From an uncultured Opitutia bacterium (lineage in GTDB: Bacteria; Verrucomicrobiota; Verrucomicrobiia; Opitutales; Opitutaceae), in assembly GCA_903872505.1 (NCBI GenBank), contig CAIQKV010000016.1:1-48527 (forward strand): a stretch of 48,527 nucleotides of DNA, written 5' to 3'. The position numbers and the translations under genes were made by a program. Shown here piece after piece: positions 16,504-23,863 of the stretch. The notes under the pieces were generated by a model. It saw only the letters and a list, made by a program, of their open reading frames with translations, was not told where the DNA came from and did not search any database. Numbering within the stretch: the stretch's first letter is position 1; every line of letters begins with the position of its first letter.

Positions 16504-17751
16504 CTACTTCACCGTCCCCAGTGCGCGCTCCCGCTCGACCAGCGTCGGGTGCGAGTAGAAAAACGCGCTGTACCACGGGTGCGGCGTGAGGTTGCTGAGG
16601 TTTTTCTGGGTGAGCTTCCGCAGCGCACGCACCGGCGCGTCGGGGCCGTCCATCGCGGCGCGCGCAAAGGCATCGGCCTCGTACTCGTACTTCCGGGAGA
16701 AGAAATGCATCAGCGGCGAGAACCAGAACGTCACCAGGCCGCCGAGGAGCCCGAACAGCAGGAAGGTCGGGGCCAGTTCGCCGGCGGGAAATCCGAACGA
16801 CAGGTTGAACCACGGGCTCCGGGCGAGCCAGGCGATTGCGGCAAACCCCGCCAGCATCATGGCCGCGGAGGCGGCGATCATCTTCGGCACGTGCCCGCGG
16901 CGGTAGTGCCCGATCTCGTGCGCGAGCACCGCCTCGAGCTCGTCCGTGGCGAGCTGGCTGATGAGGGTGTCGAAGAGCACGATGCGCCGGAAGCGGCCGA
17001 ACCCGGTGAAAAACGCGTTCGAGTGCCCCGAGCGTTTGCTGCCGTCCATCACCTGGATCGCGCGCGCCCGGAACCCCGTGCGGTCGCCCAGCGCCAGCAG
17101 CCGCGTCCGCAGATCGCCCTCGGGCAGCGGCGTGAGCTTGTTGAACAGCGGCAGGATCAGCTTCGGGTACAGCACCATCATCAGCAGCTGGAAACCGAAG
17201 ACCAGCGCGAAGCCCCACGCCCACCAGGCCGCACCCGCCCAGTTCACCAGCGACAGCAGCACCCACAGCAGGGGAAAGCCGATCGCCACGCCCAGCGCGA
17301 CGCCCTTGAGCTTGTCGGTCACCCAGAGCCGCGGCGTGCTCTGGTTGAAGCCGAATTTCTGCTCCAGCCGGAACTGCAGCCACCATTCGAACGGGAGCGA
17401 CGGCACGGAAAGCAGGCCGCCCGCCAGCAGGATGAAGACCGCCTGGCTCCAGACCGCCTCCGGCGCCCCCCAGCGCGTCACGTGCGCGTACAGCCAGGGC
17501 AGCACGCCGCCGAAGATCACCATCGCCAGCACCAGGGCGTCGAAGATCCCGCTGACCACGCCAAACTCCGACTTCGCCAGCGTGTAGGCGACCGACTTGG
17601 CGTAGGTCGCCGGGTCCATCACCGCCGCCACCGCCGGCGGCGGACTTGCCGCGTGGCGGCGCACCTCGGCCCGGTTCAGCGCCGAGAGCACGAGCTCGCC
17701 GGCCAGCCGCAGGACCATCAGCGCCGCCACGATCCAAAGGACGAGACTCAT
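16504..17751 (-). CDS. M48-family integral membrane metalloprotease (Ste24/HtpX-like)
   Basis: The ATG at 17751 gives 415 residues; a longer in-frame start at 17862 runs into repeat DNA and is rejected. The protein has about six membrane segments. AHEIGHY gives H278, E279 and H282, and the third zinc ligand is E356 in KYEYEADAFA, with D360 also conserved. An N-terminal peptidase_M48_N-like region (LPFEWWLQFRLEQKFGFN) supports the Ste24/CAAX-protease-1 branch. In bacteria such enzymes do membrane-protein quality control. Followed by the exported EEP gene in the same transcript. Its 5' region is the direct-repeat/hairpin element at 17777-17912. Confidence 0.92.
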   Translation of the reverse strand: MSLVLWIVAALMVLRLAGELVLSALNRAEVRRHAASPPPAVAAVMDPATYAKSVAYTLAKSEFGVVSGIFDALVLAMVIFGGVLPWLYAHVTRWGAPEAVWSQAVFILLAGGLLSVPSLPFEWWLQFRLEQKFGFNQSTPRLWVTDKLKGVALGVAIGFPLLWVLLSLVNWAGAAWWAWGFALVFGFQLLMMVLYPKLILPLFNKLTPLPEGDLRTRLLALGDRTGFRARAIQVMDGSKRSGHSNAFFTGFGRFRRIVLFDTLISQLATDELEAVLAHEIGHYRRGHVPKMIAASAAMMLAGFAAIAWLARSPWFNLSFGFPAGELAPTFLLFGLLGGLVTFWFSPLMHFFSRKYEYEADAFARAAMDGPDAPVRALRKLTQKNLSNLTPHPWYSAFFYSHPTLVERERALGTVK

Positions 17752-17776
17752 GCGCCCAATCCATGCAAAACCGCCG

Positions 17777-17912
17777 CTGTCGCGAGCCCAAAGATGATTC
17801 CGCGCCATTTCGAGCGTTGCGGGCCGCCTATTTGCAGACGCACTTTCCGGAAGCGTCTGCAAGCAGGCGGCCTACATCAGTAATTGCCATCCTGTCGCGA
17901 GCCCAAAGATGA
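17777..17912. repeat. Direct-repeat-flanked hairpin element
   Basis: An exact 21-base direct repeat occurs at 17777-17797 and 17892-17912 (it begins CTGTCGCGAG and ends AAAGATGA). Between the copies is a strong inverted repeat, 17822-17872: GGCCGCCT (17822-17829) pairs with AGGCGGCC (17865-17872) and TTGCAGACGC (17832-17841) with GCGTCTGCAA (17853-17862). The block fills most of the 197-base gap between the divergent M48 and xseB genes and holds no convincing gene. It looks like a small non-autonomous repeat of REP/MITE type, or a two-unit array of a dispersed repeat. Confidence 0.75.
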
Positions 17913-17948
17913 GTTGAAATACCCGGCATCCGACCCATCTTTTGCGGC

Positions 17949-18191
17949 GTGGAAGCCAAAGACGCCAAACTCTCCTTCGAGACCGCCCTCGCCAAGCTCG
18001 AGACCATCGTGGAATCGATGGAGTCGGGCGAGGTCCCGCTGGCCGAGTTGCTGGCCAAGTTCGAGGAGGGCAACAAGCTCCTGAAGCTCTGCGAGGCCCG
18101 CCTGAAGGAGGCGGAGCTCAAGATCGAGCAGCTCAAGAAGTCGAAGGACGGCGTCGCCTTCGCCAAGTTTGAAGCGGCCCCCGAGGCCTGA
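17949..18191 (+). CDS. xseB: Exodeoxyribonuclease VII small subunit
   Basis: GTG at 17949 gives 80 residues, a usual length. The two-helix coiled-coil signature is clear: LSFETALAKLETIVESMESG, then PLAELLAKFEEGNKLLKLCE and ARLKEAELKIEQL. XseB binds the large subunit XseA, not present in the window, to make the enzyme that degrades single-stranded DNA to oligonucleotides. It is followed by dxs after 22 bases, so the two are cotranscribed; the ispA gene that often lies between them is missing here. Confidence 0.9.
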   Translation: MEAKDAKLSFETALAKLETIVESMESGEVPLAELLAKFEEGNKLLKLCEARLKEAELKIEQLKKSKDGVAFAKFEAAPEA

Positions 18192-18213
18192 TCCTCCCCG
18201 TTCCGCCCTGCCG

Positions 18214-20151
18214 ATGAACGATCCCTCCTCCGCCCCGGTGCCCCGTCTCCTCGATGGGATCCGCGGGCCTGCCGACGTCAAGGCGCTGGCGCCCGGCCAG
18301 CTGCCGCAGCTCGCCAGCGAGATCCGCGCCGAGCTCATCGCCGTCACCGCCAAGAACGGCGGCCACATCGGCCCCAACCTGGGCGTGGTCGAGCTGACCA
18401 TCGCCCTGCACCGCGTGTTCAGCACCCCCACGGACCAGTTCGTGTTCGACGTCGCCCACCAGGGCTATGTGCACAAGCTGCTCACCGGCCGCGGCGGCGA
18501 ATTCTTCCGCAAGCTCCGCCAGACAGGCGGGGCCGGCGGGTTCCTCGCCCGCGCGGAGAGCCCGCATGACTCCTTCGGCGCCGGCCACGCCGGCACCGCC
18601 CTGTCCGCCGCGCTCGGCATGGCCACCGCCCGCGACCTGCGCGGCACCGACGAGCATGTCGTCGCCATCTGCGGCGACGCGGCCTTCACCTGCGGCATCA
18701 CCCTCGAGGCGCTCAACAACGTCGTCAGCTCGACCAAGCGCCTCATCGTCATCCTCAACGACAACGAGTGGTCGATCGCCAAGAACGTCGGCGCCATCTC
18801 GCGCTACCTCAACCGGCTCAGCATGAGCCCGACCTACAACAAGCTGAACCACGACGTGGAGGAGTTCTTCAAGAGCTTCCCCGCCGGCGTCGAGATGAAC
18901 CGCGTCTACCACAAGTGGAAACGCGAGACCAAGGACTTCTTCATGGAGTCTGTGCTCTTCGAGAAATTCGGCCTGCGCTACCTCGGACCTGTCGACGGCC
19001 ACAACTTCGAGGCGCTGAACCGGACGCTCGAATTCGCGACGCACTGCGACATTCCCGTGCTGATCCACGTGCTGACCAAGAAGGGCAAGGGCCTGGAGGC
19101 CGCGGTCAATTCCCCGGAGAAATTCCACGGCGCCAGCCCCTACGACCCCCAGACCGGCGCCAGCAAGCAGGCCGCCGCCGGCGCGCCGCCGAACTACCAG
19201 GACGTGTTCGGCCAGGCCCTCGTGCGCTTCGCTCAGGCCGATCCCACCATCGTCGGCATCACCGGCGCGATGCCCAGCGGCACCGGGCTCTCCCACCTCG
19301 CCGCCGCCCTGCCGAAGCAGTTTTTCGACGTCGGCATCGCGGAGGAACACGCCGTGATCTTCGCCGGCGGCCTCGCCACCAAGGGCATCAAGCCCGTGTG
19401 CGCGATCTATTCGACCTTCCTGCAGCGCTCCTACGATCCGATCATCCATGACATCGCGCTGCAGAACCTGCCCGTCACGTTCTGCCTGGACCGCGCCGGC
19501 CTGTCCCCCAATGACGGCCCGACCCACCACGGCCTCTTCGACCTCACCTACCTGCGCTGCGTGCCCAACGCGACCGTGATGCAGCCGCGCCACGAGGACG
19601 AGCTCGTCGACATGCTCCACACCAGCCTCCAGCTCGGCAGCCCGGCCTTCATCCGCTACCCGCGCGGCGCCGGCACCGGGGTGAAGATCAAGGACCAGCC
19701 GGCGCTGCTCCCGATCGGGCACGCCGAGGTCCTGCGCGAGGGCTCCAACATCATGCTCTGGGCGCTCGGCCCGATGGTGCAGGACGCGCTCAAGCTCGCC
19801 GCCCGGCTCGAGGCCGAGGAGCACCTCTCCGTCGGCGTCGTGAACGCGCGCTTCGTCAAGCCGCTCGACCGCACCCTCCTCCTCAGCCACGCCGCCTGCA
19901 TCCCGCTGCTCGTGACGATGGAAGACCACGTGGTCGCCGGCGGCTTCGGCAGCGCCGTCCTCGAGGTGCTGCAGGAGGCCGACTGCCCCGTCGCCGTGGA
20001 GCGCATCGGCTGGCCCGACAAGTTCATCGAGCATGGCAGCAGCGTCGACGTCCTCCGCGCCGCGCACGGACTCAGTCCGGACAACATTTACCGGCGTGTG
20101 CTGGACCGGTGGCGCAACCTCAGCACCGAACGGGTCGAGGCTGACGTCTAA
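18214..20151 (+). CDS. dxs: 1-deoxy-D-xylulose-5-phosphate synthase
   Basis: The ATG at 18214 gives 645 residues, a full-length enzyme. Dxs condenses pyruvate and glyceraldehyde 3-phosphate with thiamine diphosphate, the first step of the MEP isoprenoid route. Visible: NGGHIGPNLG (48-57), FDVAHQGYVHKLL, GAGHAGTALS (122-131), the cofactor motif GDAAFTCG (154-161) with NDN at 182-184, PVDGHN, the catalytic GIAEEHA, and DRAGLSPNDGPTHHG. The metal-binding motif reads GDA rather than the common GDG, and the DRAGL loop has PNDGP where GADG is usual, so it belongs to a divergent branch. It overlaps the convergent 20148 gene at the stop codons. Confidence 0.92.
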   Translation: MNDPSSAPVPRLLDGIRGPADVKALAPGQLPQLASEIRAELIAVTAKNGGHIGPNLGVVELTIALHRVFSTPTDQFVFDVAHQGYVHKLLTGRGGEFFRKLRQTGGAGGFLARAESPHDSFGAGHAGTALSAALGMATARDLRGTDEHVVAICGDAAFTCGITLEALNNVVSSTKRLIVILNDNEWSIAKNVGAISRYLNRLSMSPTYNKLNHDVEEFFKSFPAGVEMNRVYHKWKRETKDFFMESVLFEKFGLRYLGPVDGHNFEALNRTLEFATHCDIPVLIHVLTKKGKGLEAAVNSPEKFHGASPYDPQTGASKQAAAGAPPNYQDVFGQALVRFAQADPTIVGITGAMPSGTGLSHLAAALPKQFFDVGIAEEHAVIFAGGLATKGIKPVCAIYSTFLQRSYDPIIHDIALQNLPVTFCLDRAGLSPNDGPTHHGLFDLTYLRCVPNATVMQPRHEDELVDMLHTSLQLGSPAFIRYPRGAGTGVKIKDQPALLPIGHAEVLREGSNIMLWALGPMVQDALKLAARLEAEEHLSVGVVNARFVKPLDRTLLLSHAACIPLLVTMEDHVVAGGFGSAVLEVLQEADCPVAVERIGWPDKFIEHGSSVDVLRAAHGLSPDNIYRRVLDRWRNLSTERVEADV

Positions 20152-21026
20152 CGCGCCGGGACGGACCCCGGCCCGGTCGGCGCCGAGTCCTTGTCCGTCC
20201 ACCCATCCAGCACGCCCCCGTCGAAGCCCACGATCCGGTCGCAGGCCGCGCCCTTCGCGTTCCGCCCCCGCCCGGCGTAGATCCAGTATTCGTACGCCGG
20301 CGCACCCGGGTCCCGGGCAGTGAGGTCGGGATAGCCATACGTCCCCCGCACCTGCTCCTGGGTCATGCCCTTCACCAGTTGATGCGCCGCGATCCCCGCC
20401 TTGATCTGCGCGGCCCGGGCCTCGGGGCTGACCGGCGCCGGCGGCAGCACCCGCCCGGCCTTGGCGGCCTCGATCCGCACCTTCCGGGCATACACGGCCT
20501 CCCGGTGCGCGACCAGCAGCGCCCGCTGGGCCGGGACGATGTTGGCCAATTGGACCAGGACCTTCCCGCCCACGTAATTGATCGTCAACGCGTCGGCCTG
20601 CCAGCTGACGACCTTGCACTGGCGCATGATGAATCCGTTGGTGAGCTCGATCTCGGTCGGCAGCGGAACCAGGAGTGCGGTGTCGCCCGGGCCGTCCGGC
20701 GCCGGCGCAGGGGTGGGCGTCGCCAGGGGTGCCACGGCGGGTTTGACCGCCGCGGCCGGGACGAGCGCGGCGCGAACCTCATCCGGCAGTTGCACCAGCG
20801 GGATGGAGCCGCGGCCGCCGTTCCATTTGCCCGTGATGGAGGAGGCGCCGACGGACACGAAGGTGACGTCGTGCAACACGGTGCCGTCCTTCAGCCTGAG
20901 TTCCGCGATGGGGCGCTGCAGCTCAAACTGCGCCGCCCGGACCGACAGGGCGCCCAGCACCACGGCCACCGCGGCCAGCAGGGCGTGAACCGCACCGGTC
21001 CCTGCTCGAATGGCCGTCGGTTTCAT
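20148..21026 (-). CDS. Exported hypothetical protein with a BamE-like segment
   Basis: A 292-residue protein from the ATG at 21026. A signal peptide or anchor spans about 13-32 (HALLAAVAVVLGALSVRA). Residues 34-90 (LRLKDGTVLHDVTFVSV, then GRGSIPLVQLPDEVR) and a second similar unit around 125-165 (TEIELTNGFIMRQCKVVSW) look like paired small beta domains, separated by a Pro/Ala linker. A later segment, KGMTQEQVRGTYGYPD, has the 'G.t.eqV...yG.P' pattern of BamE/SmpA-type proteins. I do not recognise the full family. An envelope role is likely from the signal. The stop overlaps the dxs stop (shared CTAA at 20148-20151). Confidence 0.7.
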   Translation of the reverse strand: MKPTAIRAGTGAVHALLAAVAVVLGALSVRAAQFELQRPIAELRLKDGTVLHDVTFVSVGASSITGKWNGGRGSIPLVQLPDEVRAALVPAAAVKPAVAPLATPTPAPAPDGPGDTALLVPLPTEIELTNGFIMRQCKVVSWQADALTINYVGGKVLVQLANIVPAQRALLVAHREAVYARKVRIEAAKAGRVLPPAPVSPEARAAQIKAGIAAHQLVKGMTQEQVRGTYGYPDLTARDPGAPAYEYWIYAGRGRNAKGAACDRIVGFDGGVLDGWTDKDSAPTGPGSVPAR

Positions 21027-21106
21027 TGCTGCTTGATGCGCCCGGCGACCATGACGGGCAAATGCAATCTGCCTGCCCGACCCTGACCCGGCGTGACGCC
21101 ATTCAT

Positions 21107-21370
21107 TCAGTCAATCGAGACCCAGTCCTCGGCCCGCGGCCGGGCGTCCACCGGCCGGGCTTCCCAGCGCCGGCCATCACTGGTCGTCAGACGCACGACT
21201 AGGTCGCCACCTTCCCACAGCTCGCACAAGGGGGAATCGGACTCCGTCGTCTCAAAATACCTCCGCCCATCCGGGCCGGCGACGGATTCCCCGACCAGCC
21301 GGCTGCAAACCGCGGGCAACGCCAGCAGGTCGGCCAGCGGTGGACGTGAGAGATGGTAGATTGCCTCCAC
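21107..21370 (-). CDS. Small hypothetical protein (87 aa)
   Basis: An 87-residue frame on the minus strand in an otherwise gene-free stretch, upstream of and parallel to the 20148 gene. The composition is protein-like (LADLLALPAVCSRLVGES, then RRYFETTESDSPLCELWEGG and DLVVRLTTSDGRRWEAR), with alternating hydrophobic strands and no signal peptide. The opposite strand in the same region has no better candidate. I recognise no family. It might be cytoplasmic and is possibly cotranscribed with the next gene, 80 bases away. Whether it is a real gene is moderately sure only. Confidence 0.5.
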   Translation of the reverse strand: MEAIYHLSRPPLADLLALPAVCSRLVGESVAGPDGRRYFETTESDSPLCELWEGGDLVVRLTTSDGRRWEARPVDARPRAEDWVSID

Positions 21371-21507
21371 GCCGTAATTCGTTGCCGGCGGCGGCGGACG
21401 ATCAATGGGGGAGATTACGCAGGCGGCCTACGTACTTTCACCACGGCCCCGCCGCCGGGTTTTGGGACTTGAGGCCTTCGCGGACGAGGGCAGATTCCGC
21501 GGCTGCC

Positions 21508-21987
21508 ATGAAAAAGATCAACCTGCGTGACATTCCCCCGGAGTCGCACTCTTCCCCCAAGGGCACTTTCCAATGTTCCGACCAGGGCATCTCGATTGCT
21601 CTGGGCCGCGAGCCGGCCTCCACCGACCTGCTGCGGCGGCACCCGTTCGACGTCGAACTCACCCGGATTGCCCCGGGCAAGAAGAACTACCCGTATCATT
21701 CCCACAGCGCCCAGTGGGAATACTACCAGGTGCTCTCCGGCCGCGGCTCCATGCGGCATCAGGAGGGGACGACCCCCATCGAGCCGGGTGACGCCTTCAT
21801 TTTCCGCCCCGGCGAGCCGCATCAGCTGGCCAACGACGGGACCGAGGACCTGGTCGTGCTGGTCGTGGCCGACAATCCCATCGGGGAAACCTGCCACTAT
21901 CCCGACAGCCAGAAGTGGGCGGTCCGCTCGCCCGAACGCCGGTTGATCCGCTCCGAGCCGCTGGATTACCACGACGGCGAGGAGTGA
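21508..21987 (+). CDS. Cupin-domain protein
   Basis: The ATG at 21508 gives 159 residues; an earlier frame opening at 21340 crosses the divergent small gene and repeat DNA. The single cupin barrel is clear: YHSHSAQWEYYQVLSGRG has the metal ligands H64, H66 and E71, and PGEPHQL has H105. Acidic and polar flanks (TFQCSDQGISIALGRE) are typical of the small stand-alone cupins that bind a sugar or small acid. No signal peptide is seen, so it is cytoplasmic. Substrate unknown. It is not clearly linked to neighbours; hairpin repeats and a tRNA follow. Confidence 0.82.
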   Translation: MKKINLRDIPPESHSSPKGTFQCSDQGISIALGREPASTDLLRRHPFDVELTRIAPGKKNYPYHSHSAQWEYYQVLSGRGSMRHQEGTTPIEPGDAFIFRPGEPHQLANDGTEDLVVLVVADNPIGETCHYPDSQKWAVRSPERRLIRSEPLDYHDGEE

Positions 21988-22031
21988 ACCATCGCGGCGC
22001 GAGCGAAGCGGTCGGCTGGATTACGGAATGT

Positions 22032-22063
22032 CTGTCCGCCTGCGCCAAGGCCTCGGCGGACAG
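22032..22063. repeat. GC-rich hairpin repeat downstream of the cupin gene
   Basis: CTGTCCGCC (22032-22040) and GGCGGACAG (22055-22063) form a perfect 9-bp stem around TGCGCCAAGGCCTC. It lies 44 bases after the cupin stop. There is no T-run, so it is better read as a dispersed REP-like repeat than as a terminator. Confidence 0.6.
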
Positions 22064-22113
22064 CCTCCGCAAACTCGCGCATCGTTGGCCCAGAGGCAGG
22101 TATTTCGAATGCT

Positions 22114-22142
22114 GGCCTGCCAGCCGTAGGCTTGGCGGAGGC
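22114..22142. repeat. Imperfect hairpin abutting the tRNA 3' end
   Basis: GCCTGCCAGCC and GGCTTGGCGGAGGC form an imperfect stem with a GTA loop. It directly follows the CCA end of tRNA-Gly on the minus strand and may belong to the same repeat family as the hairpin at 22032. It could also help 3'-end formation of the tRNA transcript. Confidence 0.5.
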
Positions 22143-22217
22143 TGGTGCGGGCGGAGGGAGTCGAACCCTCTTCTCATGCTTGGGAAGCACACATAATAGC
22201 CGGTATACTACGCCCGC
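22143..22217 (-). tRNA. tRNA-Gly (anticodon CCC), CCA encoded
   Basis: Read on the minus strand, the 5' acceptor arm GCGGGCG pairs with CGCCCGC, followed by discriminator A and an encoded CCA at 22145-22143. The anticodon loop TTCCCAA gives anticodon CCC, read as Gly (GGG codons). The T arm is GAGGG-TTCGACT-CCCTC. The anticodon stem has two G-T wobbles. At 75 bases it is complete. It stands alone between the cupin and the amidohydrolase genes. Confidence 0.93.
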
Positions 22218-22236
22218 GTCAAAGAAACGGCCCCCA

Positions 22237-22264
22237 GTGCTACTCGCCGTCCCCCGACGGTCAA
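22237..22264 (-). promoter_or_regulatory. Possible promoter of tRNA-Gly
   Basis: On the minus strand TTGACC (22264-22259) and TAGCAC (22242-22237) lie 16 bases apart, and are followed by a GC-rich stretch (TGGGGGCCG) before the tRNA 5' end at 22217. A GC-rich discriminator is typical of stable-RNA promoters under stringent control. Inferred from sequence alone. Confidence 0.35.
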
Positions 22265-22416
22265 GCCCGCAGCACACCCACCCTGCCCGCTGCCGCCAGC
22301 CGGGAACAATTCTTGATCCGGCGTGGGCAGCCGGCTCAAAATTGTGTCGTGATCGGTTGCTCCACCTGTTTGTTCCGGCACGCGATTCACCCTCGCCTCG
22401 CCCGACCGTTTCCAAA

Positions 22417-23763
22417 ATGAAGTCATTCCGCTCCCTCCGACCCGCCGTTTTCATCGCGCTCGTCCTCACGCTTCCCCTCGGCGCGCAGACCCCGCGACCG
22501 GCGGTGGTGCTCTTCAACAACGTCCGCATCTTTGACGGCCAGGGCGCCACCCTCTCCGCGCCGTCCCATGTCCTGGTGCGCGGCAACACGATCGAGAAAA
22601 TCTCCCCGCTGCCCATCCCCACCGACAAGCGGGGTGACACCCTGATCATCGACGGTGCCGGCCGCACCCTCATGCCAGGCCTGATCGACAATCACGTGCA
22701 CCTCTTCATGGCGGGCAGCTCCCAGGCCGAGATGATGGATCCCAAGGCAACCTTCGCCTCGCTCGAGGCAACGGGAGCCGAGCAGGCGCGGCTGATGCTG
22801 CTGCGCGGTTTCACCGCCGCCCGGGACGCGGGCGGCCCGGTCTTTGGCATCAAACGGGCAATCGACCGGGGCACGAACGTCGGGCCGCGGATCTACCCCA
22901 GCGGGGCGATGATCTCCCAGACCTCGGGGCATGGTGACTTCCGATTGCCCAACGACCGGTCCCGCCGGTTTGGCGGCCAAATGACGGCCGGCGAATTCAT
23001 GGGCATCGGCTTCATCGCCGACGGCCGCGACGAAGTCCTGACCGCCACGCGCGAGAATCTGCGGGCCGGGGCGAGCCAGATCAAGGTCATGGCCGGCGGC
23101 GGGGCCGCCTCCGCGTACGACCCGCTGGATGTGGCTCAATACACCTTGGACGAAATCACCGCCGCCGTGCAGGCGGCCGACGATTGGGGAACCTATGTCA
23201 CGGTGCATGCCTACACCCCCAAGGCCGTGCGCCGGGCCGTTGAGGCCGGCGTCAAGTGCATCGAGCACGGGCAGTTGCTGGACGAGCCGACCATCGAGTT
23301 GCTCGCCGACAAGGGAATCTGGCTCAGCCTTCAGGCGCTCGACGAGGCGCCCGCCACCGCCCCGGATTCGACCCGGGTCAAGAAGCACCTGGTCGTCGAG
23401 GGCACGGACAATGCCTTCAAGTGGGCGAAGCAGCACCATGTCAAACTCGCCTGGGGCACCGATCTGATGTTTCTGCCGGCCCAGATGCCGAATCAAAACA
23501 CCGACATCCTTAAGCTGCAGGCCTGGATGACGCCCGCCGAGGCCCTGAAGCTGGTGACGCATGACAACGCGCAACTGCTCGCACTCTCCGGTCCGCGCAA
23601 CCCGTACCCCGGCAGACTCGGCGTCGTGGAGGAAGGCGCACTCGCCGACCTGCTGCTGGTCGACGGCGACCCGCTCACGAACCTCAACCTGATCGCGGAC
23701 CCGGCCAAGAATTTCGTCGTCATCATGAAGGACGGGAAGATCTACAAGAACACGCTGCCGTGA
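22417..23763 (+). CDS. Exported amidohydrolase (imidazolonepropionase/prolidase-like)
   Basis: The ATG at 22417 gives 448 residues; a frame open further upstream crosses the tRNA and is not used. A signal peptide covers about 1-23 (VFIALVLTLPLGAQ). The amidohydrolase core has PGLIDNHVHLF (H93, H95), QIKVMAGGG with the likely carboxylated lysine, a third His in TVHAYTP, the fourth in CIEHGQLLD and the metal Asp in WGTDLMF. The closing segment GRLGVVEEGALADLLLVDGDP is family-typical. Related secreted enzymes are Xaa-Pro dipeptidases or act on N-acyl amino acids. It is followed by another exported amide hydrolase, perhaps working on similar substrates. Confidence 0.87.
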   Translation: MKSFRSLRPAVFIALVLTLPLGAQTPRPAVVLFNNVRIFDGQGATLSAPSHVLVRGNTIEKISPLPIPTDKRGDTLIIDGAGRTLMPGLIDNHVHLFMAGSSQAEMMDPKATFASLEATGAEQARLMLLRGFTAARDAGGPVFGIKRAIDRGTNVGPRIYPSGAMISQTSGHGDFRLPNDRSRRFGGQMTAGEFMGIGFIADGRDEVLTATRENLRAGASQIKVMAGGGAASAYDPLDVAQYTLDEITAAVQAADDWGTYVTVHAYTPKAVRRAVEAGVKCIEHGQLLDEPTIELLADKGIWLSLQALDEAPATAPDSTRVKKHLVVEGTDNAFKWAKQHHVKLAWGTDLMFLPAQMPNQNTDILKLQAWMTPAEALKLVTHDNAQLLALSGPRNPYPGRLGVVEEGALADLLLVDGDPLTNLNLIADPAKNFVVIMKDGKIYKNTLP

Positions 23764-23863
23764 TGCTTCCCGGCGCAGGCCGCTTCCCTGCCTCAATGAT
23801 TTGCGTCGAACATCTGCCTCGATGCCGCTTGCCGTCTTAACCCCCAACTAAAACTGTCATCCC

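Noticed and set aside
17777..17912. CRISPR array
   Set aside because: Only two copies of the 21-base repeat, with a 94-base hairpin-forming gap; no spacers of even length and no cas genes.
18133..20619. Very long minus-strand open frame opposite dxs
   Set aside because: Antisense shadow: low-complexity GAGG/VDG sequence with no domain, while dxs on the other strand is unambiguous.
22423..23847. Minus-strand frame opposite the amidohydrolase
   Set aside because: Shadow frame; composition of reverse-translated GC-rich coding DNA; no recognisable fold.
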